DNA from: Blastocatellia bacterium
Lineage (GTDB): Bacteria; Acidobacteriota; Blastocatellia; UBA7656; JADIYM01
Direction: 5' to 3'
Length of the DNA: 64,000 nucleotides
Assembly: GCA_016705245.1 (NCBI GenBank)
Contig: JADIYM010000005.1
Location: 1 to 64,000 of the forward strand
A model generated the notes under the pieces. The model ran no database searches and was not told the origin of the DNA. It saw only the letters and a list, made by a program, of their open reading frames with translations. Made by a program: the position numbers and the translations under genes. Shown piece after piece: positions 32,706 to 41,577 of the stretch. Numbering within the stretch: the first letter of the stretch is position 1; every line of letters starts with the position of its first letter.

Positions 32706-33935
32706 ATGGCAAATTCACGCAGAGATTTTCTGAAGAAGGGCATTGGCCTCGCTTCGCTCTCGGTCGCGATGCCGCACCTCTGGTTGCGGACGGCGATGGC
32801 GAACGCGCGCGGCACATCCACCGACAAGACCCTCGTCGTCGTGCAGCTCGGCGGCGGCAACGATGGCCTCAACTGCGTCGTGCCCTTTACCGACGGCGCA
32901 TACTTCGACAACCGGCCGACGCTGGCGCTCCAGCCTGGCGAAGTGCTGCCGATCAGCGGCACGCACGGCTTCCATCCGTCGATGGCGTCGCTGCTGCCGT
33001 TCTTCGAGGCCCAGCAGCTTGCGGTCGTGCTCGGCGCCGGGTATCCCCAGCCGAACCGCTCGCATTTCCGGTCGATGGACATCTGGCACACGGCGGAACC
33101 GATCGACGTCGAGCAGATCGGATGGCTCGGCAAGTACGCCGACCTGCACCTGGCGGGCGCGGGCGAGCTTTCGGCGATCAACGTTGGCGGCACGCTGCCC
33201 AAGAGCTTCAATGCGAACGACGTCGTCGTACCGTCGATCACGTCGCTCCAGGCCTATCAGTTCCTGACCGACCCGGTGTACGCGGGCGACAGCACAAACC
33301 AGATCAACACCTTTCTGTCGACGAACACCCGAGCGTCGGCGACCGGCGACGAGCTGGCGCTCTCCGGAACGGCGAAGTCGGCCTACATGGGCTCGACCGA
33401 GCTGCAGACGGCCGCGGGCGGGTACTCGCCTATGGCGACCTATCCGACGTCGCGGCTCGGGATGGACATGCAGTTCGCGGCGCAGATCATCCTGGCGGGC
33501 GTTGGAACACGCGTGATCTACGTCTCGACGGGCGGGTACGACACACACGCGAACCAGGAGGGGGCGCATGCGAACCTGCTGGCCGACTTCGCGAATTCGG
33601 TCGCTGCGTTCCAGACGGACATCGTCGCGCAGGGTGCGGGCGACCGGGTGACAGTGATGGCGTTCTCGGAGTTCGGACGGCGCGTGGAAGAGAACGGCTC
33701 GGCCGGCTTCGACCACGGGACGGCGGGGCCGATGTTCCTGCTAGGGAACGGGATTGCCGGAGGGATCTTCGGCGAGCAGCCGAGCCTGACGTCGCTCGAC
33801 ACGAACGGTGACCTGATCTACACGGTGGACTTCCGGACGGTGTATTCGGACATCCTCGGGACGTGGCTCGAGGTGGATGCCGCCGAGATCCTCGACGGGC
33901 AGTTCACGCCGCTGGGGACGTTCAAGACGACGTAG
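32706..33935 (+). CDS. DUF1501 protein with a Tat signal
   Basis: A 409-residue protein with a twin-arginine signal at the start ('SRRDFLKKGIGLASLSVAMPHLWL') and then the DUF1501 core: 'LVVVQLGGGNDGLNCVVP', 'HPSMASLLPFFEAQQLAVVLGAGYP', 'RSHFRSMDIWHTA', and 'YVSTGGYDTHANQEGAH' with 'MAFSEFGRRVEENGSAGFDHGTA'. DUF1501 is a sulfatase-like fold whose histidines and aspartates could bind metal. Ribosome site 'gaagggag' lies before the ATG. It is cotranscribed with the DUF1800 gene. Folded export to the periplasm is inferred from the Tat signal. Confidence 0.9.
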   Translation: MANSRRDFLKKGIGLASLSVAMPHLWLRTAMANARGTSTDKTLVVVQLGGGNDGLNCVVPFTDGAYFDNRPTLALQPGEVLPISGTHGFHPSMASLLPFFEAQQLAVVLGAGYPQPNRSHFRSMDIWHTAEPIDVEQIGWLGKYADLHLAGAGELSAINVGGTLPKSFNANDVVVPSITSLQAYQFLTDPVYAGDSTNQINTFLSTNTRASATGDELALSGTAKSAYMGSTELQTAAGGYSPMATYPTSRLGMDMQFAAQIILAGVGTRVIYVSTGGYDTHANQEGAHANLLADFANSVAAFQTDIVAQGAGDRVTVMAFSEFGRRVEENGSAGFDHGTAGPMFLLGNGIAGGIFGEQPSLTSLDTNGDLIYTVDFRTVYSDILGTWLEVDAAEILDGQFTPLGTFKTT

Positions 33936-33949
33936 CCCACAGATCAACA

Positions 33950-33982
33950 CGGATGAATACAGATCAGATCTGTGTTCATCCG
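33950..33982. repeat. Small palindrome overlapping a start codon
   Basis: cggatgaatacagat and its near complement atctgtgttcatccg lie head to head. The GTG start of the next gene is inside the right arm. Confidence 0.6.
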
Positions 33983-35732
33983 CGCCAAGCTCGGTGGTCT
34001 TCACCTGCCCTCTTCGTTCCTGCTCGCGGTGGTGCTTGTTGGCGGTGGCTTTGCGAAGGAGCCGCCGGCCGAGGTGCGGGCGGTGATCGCGAAGGCGAAT
34101 GCCGCGCTCGTCGATGATGACCGGGACGAGGCTGCAAGGCTGCTCGAGCCCGTAGCGTTGCGGTCGCCCGAGGCGGCGCTGCTGTATGCGCGTGCGGGCG
34201 GGCGCAGTGAGGCCCAGGCGGTTGTCGAAGACGATCCTGCCGCGCTTTTCCTGGCCGGCTGTCTCGGGACGAGCCGCACCGAGCGGGATGCGCATTTCCG
34301 TCGGGTCGTAGAGATCGCGCCGAAGGAAGTGTGGGGACCCCTGGGCCGAGCTGTCGCCGCGCTCGAAGCCGACGCCGTTGCCGACGCCATCCCCCTGTTC
34401 GAGCGCGCAATGGCGATCGCTCCGCGCGAGCCGGCCGTACTCGCCGGGCTCGCGACGTCGTTGACACTCGTTCCGTCGAGACGGGGCGAGGCCGTCACGC
34501 TCGTCGAACGCCTGCTCGAGATCGCTCCGGAATCGATTTATACCGAATCCGCGTTCGACGCCGTTCTCCCGGTCGTCTCGCGCTACGACGTCGCGCGCCT
34601 CGCGGACGTGTACGTGAGGCGCAATCCGAACGGCCGCCGGTGGGTCGCGTGTGTGACCTACCAGGCGCGAAACCAGGTCAATCACGATGAAGTCGAAGGC
34701 GCACAAGCCGTTGTGACTGCCTGGGCGCGGCTCGCGACGATGCGTGGCGAACGGCACGCGCGCGACCGCGGCGCCTTTTTTCGCGAGTTCATCCTGCCGA
34801 CGGCGGTCGCCGCCGGGGGCCCGACGCTGGATGGACTCGGCGATCGAGCGCTTTCCGGCGGGGAAGACTCGCCCGAGATCCTGCTGGCGCTTGCGAACGC
34901 CTTTGCCGTGACGCCGGACGACACGCGAGCCCGGCGATTGCTCGATCGAGCGCTCGACGGTGCCGACAAACGCCGCGGCGCTCCGAACGAACTGACGGAC
35001 GACATCAGGTTCACCCTGGCCTCCGTGCGCGAACGCACGGGAGATGCGCCGGGCGCGGCGACGTTGTACGACGCAATACGACCGGACGGACCTGCGGCGA
35101 AGCGCGCCGCGCTCTCGGCCGGGACAGCCTGGCTCCGGGCTGGAGAGCACGCGCGGTCGGCGCGCGCATTTGCGCGGGCGGTCGCGATCGAGCCGACGCG
35201 AGAGACCGCCGACGTTCTCGCGATTGCTGCAAAGTCTGCGGGGTTGCCGGAGTCGGAGGCGCGGTGCCTGGTGTGGGAAGCGCTCGATGCCGCGGCACGT
35301 CCGACTTCGGACTTTGCCCTGCGGACGCTCGACGGTCAGCCGGCTTCGCTATCGGCACTGCGCGGCCGCGTTGTGCTCGTGACGTTCTGGTTTCCATCTT
35401 GCGCCCCGTGCCGTGCCGAGTTCCCGTACCTCGAGGCCCTGCGGGCGAAGCACGAGGCCTCCGGCTTCACCGTCCTCGCCATCGACATCACCCGCGAGGA
35501 CGCCGCCGCCAAGCGGGCGATCTCAGAGCTGAAGGTCGCATTTCCGTCGCTGACCGGTGAAGAACACGTCGTCGAGGCCGTAAAGGCGGCGTACAAGGTA
35601 AAGACAGCTCCGACATCGGTCCTGGTGGACCGCGAGGGACGGGCGATGTATCGGGAAGAACGCTTCACCGGCGAGCCGGGCATCGCGCTGCTCGAGAGAA
35701 GGATCGAACTGCTGCTCGCCGGCCGGCCGTAA
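33972..35732 (+). CDS. TPR protein with a C-terminal thioredoxin-like domain
   Basis: A 586-residue exported protein. The GTG at 33972 gives a hydrophobic leader ('LPSSFLLAVVLVGGGFA'), the best start available. Residues about 30-420 are TPR-like helices ('GRAVAALEADAVADAIPLFERAMAIAPREPAVLAGLA'). The last 150 residues are a TlpA/AhpC-type thioredoxin fold with the redox motif 'CAPC' at about 477-480 in 'VTFWFPSCAPCRAEFPYLEAL' and a conserved cis-proline region 'KTAPTSVLVDREG'. It could be a periplasmic thiol-disulfide protein that recognises clients through its repeats. It may be cotranscribed with DUF1501 (36 bases apart). Confidence 0.8.
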   Translation: MFIRAKLGGLHLPSSFLLAVVLVGGGFAKEPPAEVRAVIAKANAALVDDDRDEAARLLEPVALRSPEAALLYARAGGRSEAQAVVEDDPAALFLAGCLGTSRTERDAHFRRVVEIAPKEVWGPLGRAVAALEADAVADAIPLFERAMAIAPREPAVLAGLATSLTLVPSRRGEAVTLVERLLEIAPESIYTESAFDAVLPVVSRYDVARLADVYVRRNPNGRRWVACVTYQARNQVNHDEVEGAQAVVTAWARLATMRGERHARDRGAFFREFILPTAVAAGGPTLDGLGDRALSGGEDSPEILLALANAFAVTPDDTRARRLLDRALDGADKRRGAPNELTDDIRFTLASVRERTGDAPGAATLYDAIRPDGPAAKRAALSAGTAWLRAGEHARSARAFARAVAIEPTRETADVLAIAAKSAGLPESEARCLVWEALDAAARPTSDFALRTLDGQPASLSALRGRVVLVTFWFPSCAPCRAEFPYLEALRAKHEASGFTVLAIDITREDAAAKRAISELKVAFPSLTGEEHVVEAVKAAYKVKTAPTSVLVDREGRAMYREERFTGEPGIALLERRIELLLAGRP

Positions 35733-35775
35733 TGCCGTGAGGCCGAGTGCGTTGATCAATGACGGGCGCGACGCT

Positions 35776-35909
35776 CACCTCTTGCGCGAAGCGCCTTGGA
35801 GTGCGGCGCGAAGCGCCGCTTTGGATTCCGCCACCTGGCGCGATCGGGTTCTTGCCAGATCCAAAGCGGCGCTGTGCGCCGCACTCCAAGGCGCTTCGCG
35901 CAAGAGGTG
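35776..35909. repeat. Family E inverted repeat
   Basis: Arms of 50 bases (35776-35825 and 35860-35909) with two mismatches, containing 'cttgcgcgaagcgccttgga'. The loop is 34 bases. Found once in this window. Confidence 0.85.
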
Positions 35910-35987
35910 GGAATGGCGTGACCCATCTGCAACACCGACTCTGGACAATCGGGTGTAGACTTCCGGGAAACGTGGGAGGTTCGGTCG

Positions 35988-36518
35988 ATGCTCAGGCGGT
36001 CCCTGCTCATCGCATTCGTGGTTGCCCTTCTCGCGCCGGCGGCGCCGGCGCAGAGGCTGGGTGTGTACCGGCGGGGCGAAACGCTGACGTCGAACCCTCG
36101 AGCCTATGCCGCGTGGATCCGTCGAGAGATCTCAGAGGACCTCGTCGAGCTTTATTCCGCGACGAACGAAATCCTCGCCGCGATGAACGAGACCGACAAT
36201 CGCGCGATGAAGCGCATCGCGAAGAACCCCGAACGGCTCGTAAAGCTCTCGCGCAATCTCTGGAGCAATATCCAGCACCGGCGGCCGACGCGTGAACGGC
36301 CAAAGGAGCCGCAGGCGCTGTCGCCGCGATCGCTCGCCGAGGCGCGAACGGATACCGAGGCGGTCCGGTTGCTCGTGCGCAGTGTCGCCGAGGACCTGAT
36401 CCAGCAGTACAGATCTCGCGAGATCGATGCCCGTGGAATCATAGAGACAATCGAGAAAATCGAACGGCTCGAGATGCTCGGCTACCAGCTTCGGGCCGAC
36501 CTGGCCGGATACCGGTAA
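35988..36518 (+). CDS. Secreted helical protein of unknown function
   Basis: A 176-residue protein with a signal peptide (MLRRSLLIAFVVALLAPAAPA) and ribosome site 'gggagg' before the ATG at 35988. The mature part is strongly helical and charged ('EDLVELYSATNEILAAMNETDNRAMKRIAKN', 'RLLVRSVAEDLIQQYRSREIDARGIIETIEKIERLEML'). No conserved domain is recognised. It may be a periplasmic structural protein. Confidence 0.6.
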   Translation: MLRRSLLIAFVVALLAPAAPAQRLGVYRRGETLTSNPRAYAAWIRREISEDLVELYSATNEILAAMNETDNRAMKRIAKNPERLVKLSRNLWSNIQHRRPTRERPKEPQALSPRSLAEARTDTEAVRLLVRSVAEDLIQQYRSREIDARGIIETIEKIERLEMLGYQLRADLAGYR

Positions 36519-36527
36519 AGCAACTGA

Positions 36528-36579
36528 AGAGTTGACAGGATTACAGGATTAATACGAGAAATCCTGTAATCCCGTCATT
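36528..36579. repeat. Family A repeat, short copy
   Basis: 'gagttgacaggattacagga' and its counterpart ending 'cctgtaatcccgtcattt'. It lies between two convergent genes and ends just before the ftsH stop. Confidence 0.75.
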
Positions 36580-36583
36580 TCCA

Positions 36584-38494
<1,911 letters not shown>

Positions 38495-38592
38495 TCGCGC
38501 TACCTCCGTGCCGCGCGCCGCTTATGGACGTGTCAGCCGCAAAAGTCTACCCCACGGGTCCAGCTAGGGCAATCAACGCGTTTTGCAGGAGT

Positions 38593-38698
38593 TTCTCGCA
38601 GAGACGCAAAGGGCAGACGCAGAGTCGCGGAGGACCGAATCGCGACTCTGCATATCTTCCCGGCGTCTCTGCGTCTGCCCTTTGCGTCTCTGCGAGAA
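38593..38698. repeat. Family B inverted repeat
   Basis: Perfect 32-base arms (38593-38624 and 38667-38698, 'ttctcgcagagacgcaaagg...') around a 42-base loop, between ftsH and hpt. If it forms a hairpin in RNA it could separate their expression. Confidence 0.85.
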
Positions 38699-38732
38699 CC
38701 CCACCCAGCGGTGAAGAGTCCCTCGAGGGAAC

Positions 38733-39239
38733 CTACCCCAGCACGGCAAGATCCGGCAGGTACCGATAACTGTTCCCCAGCCCGAGCCCGTATCCGATGA
38801 TTCGCTCCTCGCCGCGCGAGAACCCGACGAATTCCGGGGTCAACTCCGTCGTGCGGAACGACGGCTTGTCGACGAGCACGACCGCCTTGACCGTCTTCGC
38901 ACCCCGGGCCGCCAACTGCTTCTCGATGTAGTCGAGCGTCACGCCCGTGTCGAGAATACCGCCGACGAGCAGGATATTGGCGCCATGCGGATCGAATTCC
39001 GTCGTGTACTGGATGTCCATGTGGCCGCCACTCGTGTGGACGGCGGCCTTCAGGAAGCAGCAGTTCAGAGGCACGTTGATTGCGCGAATGAGGTCCGCGA
39101 GGAATACGAACGAATCCTCGAGCAATCCGACGATCGTGAAATCGGTGCCTTCGTACGCCGAGCGAATCTCGTTGGCGAGCTCGTGGACGCGAGCCGCGAT
39201 CTCATCGGCGGTGACGACGACCTGCAGCTTCTCTTCCAT
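38733..39239 (-). CDS. hpt: Hypoxanthine phosphoribosyltransferase-like protein
   Basis: A 168-residue purine-salvage phosphoribosyltransferase by its order of motifs: 'FTIVGLLEDSFVFLADLIRAI' (PPi loop region), 'TSGGHMDIQYTTEFDP', the PRPP loop 'ILLVGGILDTGVTLDYI' at 89-105, 'VKAVVLVDKPSFR', and 'EERIIGYGLGLGNSYRYLPDLAVL' at the end. Oddly, the two acidic residues that normally precede 'I.DTG' (VEDI) are Gly93-Gly94 here. They bind the ribose hydroxyls and metal in known enzymes, so activity may be altered. The position between tilS and ftsH fits hpt. Confidence 0.85.
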   Translation of the reverse strand: MEEKLQVVVTADEIAARVHELANEIRSAYEGTDFTIVGLLEDSFVFLADLIRAINVPLNCCFLKAAVHTSGGHMDIQYTTEFDPHGANILLVGGILDTGVTLDYIEKQLAARGAKTVKAVVLVDKPSFRTTELTPEFVGFSRGEERIIGYGLGLGNSYRYLPDLAVLG

Positions 39240-39275
39240 CGAAGCCTCCCTGAAGTAGTGTCTCGAACTGGGAAT

Positions 39276-40328
39276 CTACGGCGAGCCGTCCGATTGTACG
39301 GAGGAACACTGCCGCATTTCAACGTCACAGTCCACAACGAGCGTTTCACGGAGGCGGCGCGCGCGCAATCCCTCGGGCAAAACGACTTCCCGCCCGATCC
39401 GGTCATCGCCAAGAAGGCCGTCTATCGAGTCGATGTGCCTGGCATCGATTCGCGTCAGATCGCCGCGCACGCGGCGCACGGCTTCGCGAAGAACGCGCCG
39501 TCGCAGCGCCGGTTCGAGCTCCGCAACCGCGGCAACGGGCAGCGACACAGCGCCGATCGGCCCGATGCCCCACTCGTCGAACGCTTCGGCAATCCGGAGT
39601 GAAAAAAATTTGCGGTCATCCTCGGCGAGTCGCGCGGCGCGCGCGAGATTAGCCGCCGCTCCCGGCGACAGGCGCTCGAGCCGCGGCAACAATTCGTGAC
39701 GCACGAAGGCGCGCGACCTGTGAAGGTCCGCGTTCGTTGCGTCGTCGAGAAACCGGATTTCGCGGTCGCGGCAATACGCCAGCACGTCGTCGCGCGTCAG
39801 GCCGAGGAGCGGCCGAACGAGCCTTACTCCGGGCGCGAGCTCGCGAGAAGCCGCGATTCCGGCCAGCCCGTCGACGCCGGCTCCACGCGCGAGCCGCATG
39901 ATCACGGTCTCGGCCTGGTCGGACGCCGTGTGGCCGCTCGCCACCGCCTCGGCGGCTCGATCGGCGGCGATTCGCGCGAGGAATGCATAACGCAGTTCCC
40001 GTCCCATGGCCTCGACGTTCTGGCCGGCGGCCGAGGCTGCGGACGCGACGTCCACGCGCTCGATCACCGACTCGAGACCGGCATTGGCAGCCGCCGCGGC
40101 GACGAAAGCCGCGTCGTCTGCCGATTCGGGGCGCAGCGCGTGGTCGAGGTGAGCGACGATCAGTTGGGGTCCCGAGCCCGACGCTCGTCCGATGCGAAGC
40201 AGCGCGTAGAGCAGGGCCATCGAATCCGGGCCACCGGACACCGCGACGACGAGGCGCGCCACGCCGTCGAGCAAACCGCGGCGCCGGATCGCGGCTCCGA
40301 CGGCCGTTTCGAAATCCGTCAGTTGCAC
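39276..40328 (-). CDS. tilS: tRNA(Ile)-lysidine synthase
   Basis: About 350 residues from a GTG at 40328; the frame is open to 40523 but the extra part is not family-like and runs into a repeat. The PP-loop 'VAVSGGPDSMALL' (SGGPDS at 31-36) and 'HLDHALRPESADDAAFV' and 'ASGHTASDQAETVIMRLARGAG' are the N-terminal ATP pyrophosphatase marks. The TilS-type C-terminus follows ('RRVLREAVRRVRGDL'). It makes lysidine in the anticodon of tRNA-Ile2 (CAU), essential in most bacteria. hpt follows 36 bases downstream, so the two share a transcript. Confidence 0.92.
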   Translation of the reverse strand: MQLTDFETAVGAAIRRRGLLDGVARLVVAVSGGPDSMALLYALLRIGRASGSGPQLIVAHLDHALRPESADDAAFVAAAAANAGLESVIERVDVASAASAAGQNVEAMGRELRYAFLARIAADRAAEAVASGHTASDQAETVIMRLARGAGVDGLAGIAASRELAPGVRLVRPLLGLTRDDVLAYCRDREIRFLDDATNADLHRSRAFVRHELLPRLERLSPGAAANLARAARLAEDDRKFFSLRIAEAFDEWGIGPIGAVSLPVAAVAELEPALRRRVLREAVRRVRGDLTRIDARHIDSIDGLLGDDRIGREVVLPEGLRARRLRETLVVDCDVEMRQCSSVQSDGSP

Positions 40329-40443
40329 TCCAGAGCCTCGCACTGGCCAAATTGCACCACAGCGGGCACCGCCGGCGCCATTGATGGGCCACACGCTGGT
40401 CGGCGAATGCAGCGCTCTTGACGGGCTAAAGGTTATCGGGCAA

Positions 40444-40573
40444 GGCCCAGAACCGCGAGCGCAGCGAGCGGCCGGCCGTCCAACTCGCCCGCGGTGAATC
40501 GAAGAGACGTCTGTATCATCCACGCGATGTGAATCTCACGGCCGGCCGCTCGCTGCGCTCGCGGTTCTGGGCC
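40444..40573. repeat. Family D inverted repeat, second copy
   Basis: Perfect 34-base arms (40444-40477 and 40540-40573, 'ggcccagaaccgcgagcg...') around a 62-base centre in the divergent gap between tilS and the next gene. The core is shared with 21129-21252, but with gcgcagcg for gcggagcg. Confidence 0.88.
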
Positions 40574-40687
40574 TAGCCAGTGGCCTATGTCTTGCGGCCG
40601 GGGCTATACTTGTCGCGCGTCTGGCCGAAATCCGGACGCAATCCTCACAATCCGCGGTCCCCCGATTCGAACAAAGTCGAGAAAACG

Positions 40688-41407
40688 ATGTTGTCACGAG
40701 TTCTTTCCCTGTGCGCGGCGCTGATCCTCGCGATCGGTATGGCCGGTCTGCCGGCCGCGGCGAAGTCGAAGAAGTCGTCCACGCCGAAAAAGACGACGGC
40801 GAAGAAGGACACCAAGAAGAAGTCGTCGAAGAAGAACTCGCGTGAAGCGTCGGCCAAGAAGGCGAAGAAGAGCTCGAAGGCGGACTCCAGGTCGGCGAAG
40901 TCGCGCAGCCGGAAGGTGACGAAAAAGGACGACCGTTCTGCAAAGCGGGTAACGACACCGAAGCGAGGGAAAAACGAGGACGAGGAGAAATACGCTCCGA
41001 ACCGTTCGTCGCAGCGGAATTCGCGGGTGGCCGCGTCGTCGCCGGTCGTGCAGCCGACCGCGGTGATCGCCGGGGGTGGCGCGACCTTCATCGAGGGTGA
41101 GGACCCGGACGCACCGCCGGCGCCGAGGCCGGCGAACAGGATCGTGTCGGATATCGCGCCGGCGCGGGTGATCCAGATCCAGAATGCTCTCATCTCGCAG
41201 GGGCTGATGACGGGGCCGGCGAATGGGGTGTACGACCAGGCGACGTTCAACGCGATGTCGTCGTTCCAGAGCCGGAAGGGCTACAAGCCGCTCGGCGTGC
41301 CGACGGCGGACTCGCTCAAGGCGCTCGGTGTGCCGAAGAATTCGGGGCGGAACTACATGTCGGCGTCCCGCGTGCTCGAGTCGACGGCCCCGAAGGTGGA
41401 AGATTAG
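40688..41407 (+). CDS. Secreted Lys-rich protein with peptidoglycan-binding domain
   Basis: A 239-residue protein with a signal peptide (MLSRVLSLCAALILAIGMAGLPAAA). Residues about 26-115 are extremely Lys/Ser-rich ('KKSSTPKKTTAKKDTKKKSSKK'), probably unstructured. The C-terminal 70 residues carry a PG-binding type 1 fold ('ARVIQIQNALISQGLMTGPANGVYDQATFNAMSSFQSRKG'). It would anchor to the cell wall by this domain, with the basic tail contacting polyanions. The stop TAG lies in a family A repeat. No enzyme domain is seen. The start follows 'gagaaaacg'. Confidence 0.75.
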   Translation: MLSRVLSLCAALILAIGMAGLPAAAKSKKSSTPKKTTAKKDTKKKSSKKNSREASAKKAKKSSKADSRSAKSRSRKVTKKDDRSAKRVTTPKRGKNEDEEKYAPNRSSQRNSRVAASSPVVQPTAVIAGGGATFIEGEDPDAPPAPRPANRIVSDIAPARVIQIQNALISQGLMTGPANGVYDQATFNAMSSFQSRKGYKPLGVPTADSLKALGVPKNSGRNYMSASRVLESTAPKVED

Positions 41408-41535
41408 ACAGGATTAGAGGATTATCTGGATTGACGGGATTTCTTTTGGCTTGAGCAGACAGTCTACGTTGAAAACCAACGCTCAACTTTCCTGAATCCT
41501 GGTAATCCTGCAATCCCGTAATCCTGTCAACTCTC
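41403..41535. repeat. Family A intergenic palindromic repeat
   Basis: Left end 'gattagacaggattagagg', right end 'aatcctgtcaactctcc'. The centre is degenerate. Its left TAG is the stop of the upstream gene. Confidence 0.8.
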
Positions 41536-41543
41536 CGCCCCCG

Positions 41544-41559
41544 TGGCACGCTATTCGCC
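41544..41559 (+). promoter_or_regulatory. Candidate sigma-54 promoter
   Basis: tggcacgctattcgcc matches the -24 element TGGCACG and keeps the GC of the -12 element (tcgcc for ttgcw). It ends 18 bases before the first gene of the cluster that contains rpoN. One mismatch in the -12 box leaves this uncertain. Confidence 0.3.
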
Positions 41560-41577
41560 TGTGCTATTCTTCGACCC

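Noticed and set aside
31286..33241. Minus-strand frame of 651 codons opposite DUF1800/DUF1501
   Set aside because: Both plus-strand genes are clear family members; the antisense frame spans across them and has no motif.
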